Translations under genes and position numbers: made by a program
Notes under the pieces: generated by a model
What the model was told of the DNA's origin: nothing
The model's database searches: none
Seen by the model: only the letters and a program-made list of their open reading frames with translations
In this document: one piece after another, positions 1 to 6,675 of the stretch
Position numbering within the stretch: the stretch's first letter is position 1
Layout: every line of letters starts with the position of its first letter
NCBI GenBank assembly: GCA_934717185.1
Contig: CAKUYQ010000045.1
Span: forward strand, 1 to 14,249
Reading direction: 5' to 3'
From: an uncultured Bacteroidales bacterium
GTDB lineage: Bacteria > Bacteroidota > Bacteroidia > Bacteroidales > UBA932
DNA length: 14,249 nucleotides

Positions 1-77
1 AAATTTGACAATACAAAATATTTTATCACAATTATTTACATTATTTTTATTCCCGACAAAGTGTCAAACTTCCGTTC

Positions 78-139
78 ATTTCCTACAAGTTATAAAAATT
101 ATATTATTACCATTTTATTTCCTATAAGAAATAAAATTA
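78..139 (+). repeat. Imperfect direct repeat upstream of the AAA ATPase gene
   Basis: Two similar AT-rich units of about 23-24 bases lie at 78-101 and 117-139. Both begin ATTTCCTAYAAG and end in an A-run followed by TTA, and they differ at only a few positions. The start-to-start distance is 39 bases, close to four helical turns, so a tandem binding site for a regulator is possible. AT-rich sequence produces such similarities by chance more easily than balanced sequence. Confidence 0.4.
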
Positions 140-152
140 CTACATTTGTAGT
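118..152 (+). promoter_or_regulatory. Bacteroides-type promoter of the AAA ATPase gene
   Basis: TACATTTG at 141-148 matches the Bacteroidota -7 consensus TAnnTTTG exactly. TTTC at 118-121, 19 bases upstream, is a three-out-of-four match to the -33 TTTG. The -7 box is the core of a perfect palindrome, ACTACA-TT-TGTAGT (139-152), which could be an operator that hides the box when bound. The ATG at 171 is 22 bases past the box, giving a short leader without a Shine-Dalgarno sequence. Confidence 0.6.
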
Positions 153-170
153 TAATAAATCTATTAAATC

Positions 171-1433
171 ATGCAGATTATAGAACGCAAACAATACTCG
201 TCCCAGATCGACTCCTGGATTGGCAAAGAGCAAATAGTAGTGCTAACCGGGCAACGTCGTGTAGGCAAGAGTTACGTAATGAAAGATTTCGTGCAACGTC
301 ATCAACATGAGGCGGATGCCAATATAATATATATAGACAAAGAAAAGATTGCGTTTAAGTTTATCACCACCAATGATGAACTTGATGAATATATAGAAAA
401 ACACTTTGTGCAAGGCAAACATAACTATATATTGATTGACGAAGTCCAAAATATTGAAGGCTGGGAAAATTCTGTACGTAGCTATAGAACAGAAGATAAA
501 ACAGATATCATCATTACCGGTTCTAACTCAAAGATGCTTTCGGGAGAACTAAGTACGTTGCTTGCAGGCAGGTATATAGAGATACATATTCAAAGTCTCA
601 GTTATACAGAGTTTATGGAATTTCATAATCTTTCAGACTCCGATGAGACTCTTTGGAAATACCTCTCGTATGGTGGCCTCCCGGGGCTTAAAACAATTGG
701 CATTGATAATTATGACATGATTTGGGAATATATGTCGGGAGTTTTCAATACCATTATGCTAAAGGATATAATTGAGAGGCATAAAATACGAAACACTGTT
801 TTTCTGAATAATCTTATAGTTTTTCTTGCAGATACAATCGGCAAACTAAACTCTGCAACAAGCATTGCCAAATATATGAAATCCCTTGGTGAAGAGATTT
901 CAACAAAGGTTGTTGTGGACTATGCCTCGTATTTCAACGAAGCATTTTTGACAAACAGTGTACCTCGTTATGACATTCATGGCAAGAAACTGCTTGAAGT
1001 AACCGGTAAGACCTACTTTGGCGACATAGGCTTACGTAATTATATTGTAGGTGGCGAGCGTGACAAGGATATTGAGAAAGTCATTGAGAATATTGTCTAC
1101 CAACATCTTATCCGTCTTGGCTATAATGTTGCCGTGGGGCAATTACGCGCAGGAGAGATTGATTTTGTATGTACCAGATCCTCTTTAGGTTTTGTTACAA
1201 CCGATAAACGTAAGATATATGTTCAAGTGTCATATATTATAGCCAATGACGAAACACGCCTGCGTGAATTTGGTGCTTTGCAAAGTATTCCGGATTCCTA
1301 CCCTAAATATGTTATATCTGCCACTCCTCTCATAAGGGCAAGTGACTATGAAGGGATTACGCATCTGAGTTTAAGGAAATTTCTTGTTGATGGATTTGGA
1401 GAAAGCAATGTTACAAAAAAAAGTGGGTGGTAG
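171..1433 (+). CDS. AAA ATPase with DUF4143 C-terminal domain
   Basis: This 420-residue protein belongs to the AAA_14/DUF4143 ATPase family. The Walker A motif is GQRRVGKS (residues 27-34) and Walker B is YILIDEV (85-91). A sensor-like strand IIITGSNSK (112-120) follows, and then the family's typical SLSYTEF segment (141-147). The C-terminal half has the DUF4143 pattern: YFGDIGLRNYI (281-291), GEIDFV (327-332) and YVQVSYII (349-356), which resembles a degenerate PD-(D/E)XK nuclease fold. No signal peptide or membrane segment is seen, so it should be cytosolic. The biological role of this family is unsettled; such genes are common and variable in Bacteroidota genomes and behave like accessory genes. 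It is monocistronic with its own promoter and converges with the amidohydrolase gene; its last codons overlap that gene's terminator. The family call is firm, the function is not. Confidence 0.9.
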   Translation: MQIIERKQYSSQIDSWIGKEQIVVLTGQRRVGKSYVMKDFVQRHQHEADANIIYIDKEKIAFKFITTNDELDEYIEKHFVQGKHNYILIDEVQNIEGWENSVRSYRTEDKTDIIITGSNSKMLSGELSTLLAGRYIEIHIQSLSYTEFMEFHNLSDSDETLWKYLSYGGLPGLKTIGIDNYDMIWEYMSGVFNTIMLKDIIERHKIRNTVFLNNLIVFLADTIGKLNSATSIAKYMKSLGEEISTKVVVDYASYFNEAFLTNSVPRYDIHGKKLLEVTGKTYFGDIGLRNYIVGGERDKDIEKVIENIVYQHLIRLGYNVAVGQLRAGEIDFVCTRSSLGFVTTDKRKIYVQVSYIIANDETRLREFGALQSIPDSYPKYVISATPLIRASDYEGITHLSLRKFLVDGFGESNVTKKSGW

Positions 1434-1452
1434 CCAAAAGGTCACCCCCACT
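1415..1452 (-). terminator. Terminator of the amidohydrolase transcript, overlapping the ATPase 3' end
   Basis: Read on the minus strand, AGTGGG (1452-1447) pairs with CCCACT (1427-1422), extended by a GGT/ACC segment after a one-base bulge, with a TTTT loop. It is followed directly by eight T. This is a good intrinsic terminator for minus-strand transcription. It lies partly inside the ATPase coding sequence, which ends at 1433. On + it lacks a clear T-run, so it probably works mainly on the minus strand. Confidence 0.7.
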
Positions 1453-1474
1453 ATGTAATTAAATATCGTAAATA

Positions 1475-3253
1475 TTATCTCAATACCTGTCCGTTGAAAA
1501 CACCTGTATGCTTTCCGTTGCGAATGGTTGTTTGGCCGTTTACTATAACTGCAGATATTCCTGTTGCACCTTGATGCGGTTTCTCAAATGTTGCCACATC
1601 TATAATAGTGTTTGGATTAAAGATGACTATATCAGCTGCAAAGCCAACCTTTATAAGGCCTCTGTCTTTGAATCCTAATCTCGATGCAGGGAATCCGGTA
1701 CACTTATAAATAGCAGTCTGCAGGTCGCAAACCTTATTCTCTCTTACATACTTACCAAAGAATCTTGGGAATGTTCCGTATGATCTTGGATGTGGTATCT
1801 CTTTGCCAAGCCTGCCGTAAGGTGCATAGACACTTCCGTCAGATGCCGGCATACCAAGCGGATTTGAGAAGAAGAGGTTTATGTTCTCATCGCACATTGC
1901 AAAACCAACAATCTGAACTCCAAGTTTCTCTGAAATAAGAAGTTCACGTATCTGCTCCCATACCTCTTTGCCGGTCATATCACAGATCTCCTTAATTGTC
2001 TTCCCTGAGAACTGTTTGTTTTCGGGAGCATCGCATGCTGCAATAAGCACATTCTGCGGACCGCCAAGACGTTCAACTCTTGAACGGGCATACTTGCCTA
2101 TCTCCTCTGCCTTTTTCTTGTCCTCCAATCTCGCAAGGATCTCTGCGTTTGAGCCTTGCCTGTCGTTAAGCGGAATGAATGAGGTAAGTCCTGTAGAGAA
2201 CCCTGTATAAGGGTAGCGGTCAAACGTCACATCTACACCGGATCTTCTCCCCTCCTCTATAAGTCTTACCAAGTTAGGTCCTTTATGCCAGTTAGCAGCA
2301 TTCTGAGCTTTAAGATGAGATATTTCCAATCTTACTCCGCTGTTTCTGGCAATTGCAAGAGCCTCCTTTACCGCCTCCTCAACTCTGTCATCCTCATTTC
2401 TCATATGAATTGCAAACAGTTTGTTGTGTTTTGCCACAACCTTACAAAGTGCTGTAATCTCCTCATCTGAAGCGTATGAGCCCGGAGCATATTCCAATCC
2501 GCAGGAGAGTCCGGTACTTCCCATCTCCAACTGCATCTCCAAAATATCGCACATCTTTTTGAGTTGCTCCTTGGTACATGGTACATTGTTGTCTCCAACC
2601 ACCGCGCTTCTTAACTGACCCTGGCCTGTAAGTGTTGAGTAGTTTATACCTATCTTCTTCTGCTCCAATGCATCAAAAAAACCATCCAAATTCTGCCAGA
2701 ACGGGTATCCAAAACGTTTGCTTCCCTTCTTTGAGGCAAAATATTCATCTGAATATGGGAATGGAGAGTCTCCGCAATTACCACCATTATCTGAGGTTAT
2801 TCCCTGATATATACGACTATCACCAAGCGGAGCCTCCAACAGATTGGTATCTGTATGTGTATGGATATCTATGAAACCTGGAGAAACCACTTCACCTTCT
2901 CCCAATTCTATAACTTCACGCGCCGCAGGAAGAGTCTCTCCGTTTTCTTCCCAAACATCACGTATCTTTCCATCCTTTATGGCTATATTACCTTTGAATG
3001 GAAGCGCACGAGTACCGTTATAAACCAATCCTCCGGTGATAACTATGTCGTAAGGATTCTTAACAGAGATAGATTCCTTCTTAAAAGGTGTTGTCTCTTT
3101 ACCGTTACCGGCATTATCAACAGACTTCTCTGCTGCGGAGAGCGGAAACAGATTGCTCTCTGCCATCATTACGGCACCTGTGCCTAATGCTGCTGCACTC
3201 TTTAACAGGAATTTTCTTCTGCCTGTCTTGTCTGAGTTATTCAAGTGTTTCAT
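1475..3253 (-). CDS. Tat-exported N-acyl-D-amino-acid deacylase family amidohydrolase
   Basis: This 592-residue protein is a metal-dependent amidohydrolase of the D-aminoacylase (N-acyl-D-amino-acid deacylase) group, which hydrolyses N-acyl-D-amino acids. Visible signatures are the metal-binding GFIDIHTHTD (His131, His133), the family Cys in GGNCGDSPFP (Cys160), HMR (His283), SHLK (His313) and the catalytic Asp in ASDGS (Asp472). HPRSYGTFPRFFGKY (488-502) is also typical. All metal and catalytic positions are intact, so it should be active; the exact substrate (D-amino acid side chain, dipeptide or related amide) cannot be read from sequence. The N-terminus GRRKFLLKSAAALG (11-24) is a twin-arginine signal, implying folded export to the periplasm. 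It lies 158 bases downstream of apbE on the same strand and is probably cotranscribed; a 9-base tandem repeat lies just upstream of its start. No Shine-Dalgarno sequence is seen. Confidence 0.88.
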   Translation of the reverse strand: MKHLNNSDKTGRRKFLLKSAAALGTGAVMMAESNLFPLSAAEKSVDNAGNGKETTPFKKESISVKNPYDIVITGGLVYNGTRALPFKGNIAIKDGKIRDVWEENGETLPAAREVIELGEGEVVSPGFIDIHTHTDTNLLEAPLGDSRIYQGITSDNGGNCGDSPFPYSDEYFASKKGSKRFGYPFWQNLDGFFDALEQKKIGINYSTLTGQGQLRSAVVGDNNVPCTKEQLKKMCDILEMQLEMGSTGLSCGLEYAPGSYASDEEITALCKVVAKHNKLFAIHMRNEDDRVEEAVKEALAIARNSGVRLEISHLKAQNAANWHKGPNLVRLIEEGRRSGVDVTFDRYPYTGFSTGLTSFIPLNDRQGSNAEILARLEDKKKAEEIGKYARSRVERLGGPQNVLIAACDAPENKQFSGKTIKEICDMTGKEVWEQIRELLISEKLGVQIVGFAMCDENINLFFSNPLGMPASDGSVYAPYGRLGKEIPHPRSYGTFPRFFGKYVRENKVCDLQTAIYKCTGFPASRLGFKDRGLIKVGFAADIVIFNPNTIIDVATFEKPHQGATGISAVIVNGQTTIRNGKHTGVFNGQVLR

Positions 3254-3290
3254 TACAGATGTATTTTATAAATCCAATTAGTTCAAATCT

Positions 3291-3371
3291 TTACTCTCTT
3301 TACTCTCTTTACTCTCTTTACTCTCTATCCACTCTATACTCTCTCTACTTTCTATACTTTCTATACTTTTC
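3291..3371 (-). repeat. 9-base tandem repeat (nine units) between apbE and the amidohydrolase gene
   Basis: Nine consecutive 9-base units occur without gaps. The first four on + are identical (TTACTCTCT) and the other five are diverged (for example ATACTCTCT, CTACTTTCT, ATACTTTCT). On the minus strand this is a purine-rich run of AGAGAGTAA-like units that starts just after the hexamer array behind apbE and ends 37 bases before the amidohydrolase start. Four identical neighbouring units suggest recent expansion by slippage, so copy number may vary between strains. Confidence 0.9.
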
Positions 3372-3375
3372 AAAT

Positions 3376-3408
3376 CGCCAACGCCAATGCCAACGCCAAA
3401 GCCAACGC
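3376..3408 (-). repeat. Hexamer array GCNTTR directly after the apbE stop
   Basis: On the minus strand the apbE stop TAA is followed by TAG and then five and a half units of a 6-base repeat with pattern GC-N-TT-R (GCGTTG, GCTTTG, GCGTTG, GCATTG, GCGTTG, GCG). Positions 3 and 6 vary while positions 1, 2, 4 and 5 are fixed. Related arrays occur behind the fumarase gene and in the sbcC-prfB and TPM-fumarase gaps. Confidence 0.85.
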
Positions 3409-3411
3409 CTA

Positions 3412-4455
3412 TTATGGCTTGGTCCATTTACAGTTACAGCTCCACTCTTTCATTGCCTCCCCATCTGCATAGATTAATACCGCACCAAGTTCCGGGCGAT
3501 TTTTAAGTACCTCCTTTGCCTCATCCAAACCTATAACCATAAAGTATGTGGCGTATGCATCTGCCGTTGTGGCATCAGGAGCAACAACGGTGGCAGACAA
3601 CAACGTATGCTCTACAGGATAACCTGTTTTAGGGTTAATGGTATGCGAGTACTTTTTCCCATCCTCTATGTAGAACTTGCGGTAGTTGCCGGATGTTACA
3701 AGCCCTTGGTTGCTTATCTCTATCACCGCCTCCAACGACTCCCCGGGCATGAAATTACCATCCTCCGGCCTGTCTACTCCAACCCTCCAGGCATTCCCCT
3801 TTGAGTTGACCCCTTTTGCATAGATCTCGCCCCCAACCTCAATGAGGTAATCTGTCATCCCCCAACTGTCAAACTTAGATGCTATATAGTCACATGTATA
3901 TCCTTGAGCTATTGCGTTAAAGTTTACTCTAATCCTGCTGTCATCAAACTCCAGGAAATTGTATCGTCCACGCCTGCCATCTATTACCGTGTCTTTCTCC
4001 ACAATTCTTGCCTTGTCGTTGCCAACAAACTGCAAGATACTGTCTATCATGGCGTCTGTAACCCGTTCTTTGTCTTTGAATCCAAATCCCCACACATCAA
4101 AAAGCGGTGCGCCGGTTATGTCAAAATAGCCGTTGCTCTCATCCCAAACCCTCTTTGATGCGTTGAATGTCTCGGTAAAGAGCTTGTCAAGCGGCGGGTT
4201 GTCCCCCCTGTTCACCAAAGAGATTATAGATGTTGAGTCGTATCCCGACAAAGAGTGGTTTATCTGCTCGAAAAACAGCGATAAACTGTCGGGAAGATGA
4301 GCAGACAAAGAGTCTGAAATGCCGTTAAGATTACAAGTGATGTGATATGTACCCCCCTGGGCAAAGCCGTCATAAGTCTTATATGCGCTGTTAGTGTTGT
4401 TACAAGCAGTGCAAAGGGTAAACAAGACCGCTAATGGCAGAAGTATTCTATTCAT
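3412..4455 (-). CDS. apbE: FAD:protein FMN transferase (ApbE family), lipoprotein
   Basis: From the chosen start the protein has 347 residues. ApbE enzymes use FAD and Mg2+ to attach FMN to a Thr/Ser of extracytoplasmic flavoproteins, such as Nqr/Rnf subunits. Family motifs are NHSLSGYDSTS near the N-terminus, AIAQGYTCD (181-189), VGVDRPED, TSGNYRKF, SHTINPKTGYP (270-280, matching the family HIINPxTG motif) and DATTADAYAT (294-303) with the metal-binding Asp/Thr region. The N-terminus MNRILLPLAVLFTLCTAC is a lipoprotein signal with Cys18 the likely anchored residue, so it acts on the periplasmic face of a membrane. An ATG 21 bases upstream would add MPLEAII before the signal. The start at 4455 is preferred because GGAGG (4468-4464) is 8 bases before it and the signal peptide then begins normally. 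No flavoprotein target is encoded nearby. It probably heads the transcript that continues into the amidohydrolase gene. Confidence 0.93.
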   Translation of the reverse strand: MNRILLPLAVLFTLCTACNNTNSAYKTYDGFAQGGTYHITCNLNGISDSLSAHLPDSLSLFFEQINHSLSGYDSTSIISLVNRGDNPPLDKLFTETFNASKRVWDESNGYFDITGAPLFDVWGFGFKDKERVTDAMIDSILQFVGNDKARIVEKDTVIDGRRGRYNFLEFDDSRIRVNFNAIAQGYTCDYIASKFDSWGMTDYLIEVGGEIYAKGVNSKGNAWRVGVDRPEDGNFMPGESLEAVIEISNQGLVTSGNYRKFYIEDGKKYSHTINPKTGYPVEHTLLSATVVAPDATTADAYATYFMVIGLDEAKEVLKNRPELGAVLIYADGEAMKEWSCNCKWTKP

Positions 4456-4463
4456 TATTATCG

Positions 4464-4468
4464 CCTCC
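4464..4468 (-). promoter_or_regulatory. Shine-Dalgarno site that sets the apbE start
   Basis: GGAGG on the minus strand lies 8 bases upstream of the ATG at 4455-4453. It falls inside the possible longer reading frame from 4476, so it argues for the downstream start. Clear Shine-Dalgarno sites are otherwise absent from the genes in this window. Confidence 0.65.
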
Positions 4469-4486
4469 AATGGCATGATTTTAGTA

Positions 4487-4494
4487 CAAAAATA
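4487..4494 (-). promoter_or_regulatory. -7 box of the apbE promoter
   Basis: TATTTTTG on the minus strand is an exact match to TAnnTTTG, 31 bases upstream of the preferred apbE start. A transcript starting a few bases downstream would leave almost no leader for the alternative start at 4476. No convincing -33 TTTG is seen at 19-21 bases. Confidence 0.5.
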
Positions 4495-4505
4495 GGAAAA
4501 AATGT

Positions 4506-4513
4506 TAAATTTG
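4506..4513 (+). promoter_or_regulatory. -7 box of the lipoprotein-lemA-TPM operon promoter
   Basis: TAAATTTG matches TAnnTTTG exactly and lies 35 bases before the ATG at 4549. It is divergent from the apbE -7 box, with 11 bases between the two boxes, so the two promoters must overlap and may compete. The -33 element is not evident. Confidence 0.5.
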
Positions 4514-4548
4514 CATTCTATTAATTCTAAGAAGTTTTATAAGTCAAT

Positions 4549-5580
4549 ATGAATTTGAAAAATTCTATGAAGTTTGCCTCAAGGTTGGTTGTGGCGGCTG
4601 CTCTTTGCGGGGCTGTTGTGTTTACATCATGCAAGAAAGATGACGATGAAGATGAGGTTTTGCCCTCTATGGATGGGCAGCTGTCGTTTAAGCTACCGCT
4701 CTATTCTCTTGTAGGCGAGACATATTCTCTTAATGGCAACAGTGTTGCATCTCCAACAGAGGGGGTTACATATTGCTGGTACAGTGCCGGTCTCATTGAT
4801 ACTGTAAAAGGGCAGAGTGCCACCATAACCATACCGGATTCGCTTGCAACTTTTGCCGTTCAGTATATTGCAAAATGTACAGGTTACTATAACCAATCTG
4901 TTTCAAATAATATTACCGTAGTTAAACCGGGATTTAATGGAAGCATAGAGGGTATTCCACAGCCAAAGGATTCTATTTTCGACTCCCGTGAGAACAAATG
5001 GTATCATGTTAGGGAGATTGGAAATCTTAAATGGTTCACGGAGAACCTTAATTACGAGGGTGCCGGTATTCCATACGGAAATGCTCCAGCGGCAGGAACG
5101 GTATTCGGCAGATTGTATACATGGAACGAGGCAACGGGCGGAGAGTCCCGTAGCGGATTGGGTAACGGGCCGCAAGGGGTTTGCCCAAACGGTTGGAGCG
5201 TACCTACGAATGAAGATTGGCAGGATCTTGCAAAAGCAGCGTTGGGCGTGGATAATATAGATTTTTTTGATGATTGGAAAGGTATTGGAGATGCGCTGGC
5301 TGTCTCTGCAACATTTAACGGAAATGATATTTGGCCGTTCTCCGGAACAGCAACCCCAAACAACAAGTTGGGGTGGAACGCTTTGGCAACAGGCTATGTT
5401 ACTAATGGCGGAAGCAACTTTGGAATGTTGTTCAAGTACGGCTTCTGGTGGAGTTCATCGCAGAAGGATGCCAATAGCGCTTACTACAGATATATATTCT
5501 ACAATCAGACAGGCTGCCCTGTAAACCATGTTGCAAAAGACGGGTTTGGTATATCTGTAAGGTGTGTAAAGAAAATTTAA
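4549..5580 (+). CDS. Surface lipoprotein with a Fibrobacter succinogenes major paralogous (FISUMP) domain
   Basis: The protein has 343 residues. The N-terminal signal ends at VVFTSC, with Cys28 as the lipidated residue. It is followed by KKDDDEDE, which fits the Lys-(Asp/Glu)2 lipoprotein export signal that sends Bacteroidota lipoproteins to the outer surface. Residues of about 40-125 look like an Ig/PKD-like beta domain (SLVGETYSLNGN, AKCTGYYNQSVSNNITVVKPG). The rest matches the TIGR02145 paralogous domain: LKWFTENLNY, GRLYTWNEATGG, GVCPNGWSVPTNEDWQDL, FWWSSSQKD and the closing GFGISVRCVK. The function of this domain is unknown; it is usually found on secreted or surface proteins. It is the first gene of the run and ends 14 bases before lemA, so cotranscription is likely. 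Confidence 0.85.
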   Translation: MNLKNSMKFASRLVVAAALCGAVVFTSCKKDDDEDEVLPSMDGQLSFKLPLYSLVGETYSLNGNSVASPTEGVTYCWYSAGLIDTVKGQSATITIPDSLATFAVQYIAKCTGYYNQSVSNNITVVKPGFNGSIEGIPQPKDSIFDSRENKWYHVREIGNLKWFTENLNYEGAGIPYGNAPAAGTVFGRLYTWNEATGGESRSGLGNGPQGVCPNGWSVPTNEDWQDLAKAALGVDNIDFFDDWKGIGDALAVSATFNGNDIWPFSGTATPNNKLGWNALATGYVTNGGSNFGMLFKYGFWWSSSQKDANSAYYRYIFYNQTGCPVNHVAKDGFGISVRCVKKI

Positions 5581-5594
5581 TTTAAATTTATAAT

Positions 5595-6185
5595 ATGAAA
5601 AAAGGATTAATTGTACTTATTGTTGTTGCAGGTATAGCATTAGTGTTGTTCTCTTGGATAAAAGGGGCATATAACTCTATGGTTACTGCAGAAGAGAATG
5701 TTTCAAGCGCTTGGTCTCAAGTTGAAAATGTTTATCAGAGGAGAGCAGATCTTATACCTAACTTGGTCTCTACTGTAAAGGGATATGCAGCCCACGAGTC
5801 CTCTACTTTGGAAGGGGTTGTTGAGGCAAGAAGCAAGGCAACACAGATGTCTGTGAATATAGAAGATCTTAATGAAGAAACGCTTAAGAAATATCAGGAG
5901 GCTCAGGGCAGTCTTGGCATGGCATTGAGCAGATTGCTTAGCATAACGGAGAGTTATCCGGATCTTAAAGCAAATGAGAACTTTTTGGCACTTCAGTCTC
6001 AGCTTGAGGGGACAGAAAACAGAATTGCTGTTGAGAGAAACAAGTTCAATGAGGTTGCCAAGGTGTACAATACCAAGATAAGAAGGTTCCCCAACAATAT
6101 CTTTGCAGGTATGTTCGGCTTTGAAAAGAAGCCTTATTTTACTGCAAGTGAGGGGGCAGACAAGGCACCTGAAGTAAGTTTCTAA
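5595..6185 (+). CDS. lemA: LemA family membrane protein
   Basis: This 196-residue protein has the full LemA pattern: one N-terminal membrane anchor (about residues 4-22), then a coiled-coil helical domain with NSMVTAEENVSSAWSQVENVYQRRADLIPNLVSTVKGYAAHE. The family C-terminal end AVERNKFNEVAKVYNTKIRRFPNNIFAGMFGFEKKPYF is also present. LemA proteins sit in the membrane with the helical domain facing away from the cytoplasm; their molecular role is not established. It is the second gene of the run, 14 bases after the FISUMP lipoprotein and 25 bases before a TPM-domain gene, a pairing seen in many bacteria. The start is the ATG right before MKKGLIVLIVV; there is no Shine-Dalgarno site, only an AT-rich leader. 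Confidence 0.95.
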   Translation: MKKGLIVLIVVAGIALVLFSWIKGAYNSMVTAEENVSSAWSQVENVYQRRADLIPNLVSTVKGYAAHESSTLEGVVEARSKATQMSVNIEDLNEETLKKYQEAQGSLGMALSRLLSITESYPDLKANENFLALQSQLEGTENRIAVERNKFNEVAKVYNTKIRRFPNNIFAGMFGFEKKPYFTASEGADKAPEVSF

Positions 6186-6210
6186 TAAATATTTAATAAT
6201 TCGCGTTGAA

Positions 6211-6648
6211 ATGAGAGGCAGAGATTTTCTAACTAAAGAGGAGCAAAGCCTTATTGTATCAACTATAAAGGAGGCAGAGCTCAAAACATCCGGTGAGATA
6301 AGGGTCCATATTGAATCCAAATGCAAGGCGGATCTCATGCAGAGGGCGGTGTACATTTTCAACTATCTTAAGATGTATAAAACTGCAGCCCGCAACGGCG
6401 TACTTATCTATATAGATGTTAGTAACAAGCGTTTTGCAATTATAGGCGATTGCGGGATCAACTCTAAAGTTCCGCCCGATTTCTGGGATGGGATTAAGGA
6501 TGTCATGACAGACCTCTTTAAGAAGGGGGAGTTTTGCAAAGGAATATGCAGTGCAATAAGAATGGCAGGAAAAGAGTTGAGAGCATATTTCCCGTATCAG
6601 AAAGATGATGTTAATGAGCAGCCGGATGATATCTCATTTGGCGAATAG
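6211..6648 (+). CDS. TPM-domain protein, soluble
   Basis: This 145-residue protein consists of little more than one TPM (TLP18.3/Psb32/MOLO-1) domain. Visible family features are FLTKEEQSLIVSTIKEAELKTSGEIRVHIE, the ARNGVLIYIDVSNKRFAIIGDCGIN strand pair and FCKGICSAIRMAGKELRAYFP. No signal peptide or membrane segment is seen, so it is predicted cytosolic, unlike the next gene. TPM domains have been reported to have acid phosphatase activity in the plant protein TLP18.3, but the bacterial role is not known. It has a Cys-rich region (Cys57 ESKCKAD, later GDCG, EFCKGIC), which is unusual but not obviously functional. It is the third gene of the run. Confidence 0.88.
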   Translation: MRGRDFLTKEEQSLIVSTIKEAELKTSGEIRVHIESKCKADLMQRAVYIFNYLKMYKTAARNGVLIYIDVSNKRFAIIGDCGINSKVPPDFWDGIKDVMTDLFKKGEFCKGICSAIRMAGKELRAYFPYQKDDVNEQPDDISFGE

Positions 6649-6675
6649 TTGATATTACATAAAAGGGTATAGAGA

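Noticed and set aside
3376..3408. Ala-Leu repeat as a C-terminal extension or small protein behind apbE
   Set aside because: It is in frame but lies after two stop codons (TAA TAG), has no start codon, ends at TGA after 12 codons, and the equivalent array behind fumarase is in another frame.
3291..3411. CRISPR-like repeat array
   Set aside because: The 9- and 6-base units are adjacent without spacers, and no cas genes are present.
3088..3477. Plus-strand open frame with a repeated Tyr-Ser-Leu peptide
   Set aside because: The peptide repeat is only the translation of the 9-base DNA repeat, whose unit length is a multiple of three. The frame overlaps the real amidohydrolase and apbE genes and has no family features.
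3412..4476. Longer apbE with start at 4476
   Set aside because: It would put seven residues ahead of a normal lipoprotein signal, leave almost no leader after the -7 box, and ignore the GGAGG placed for the start at 4455.
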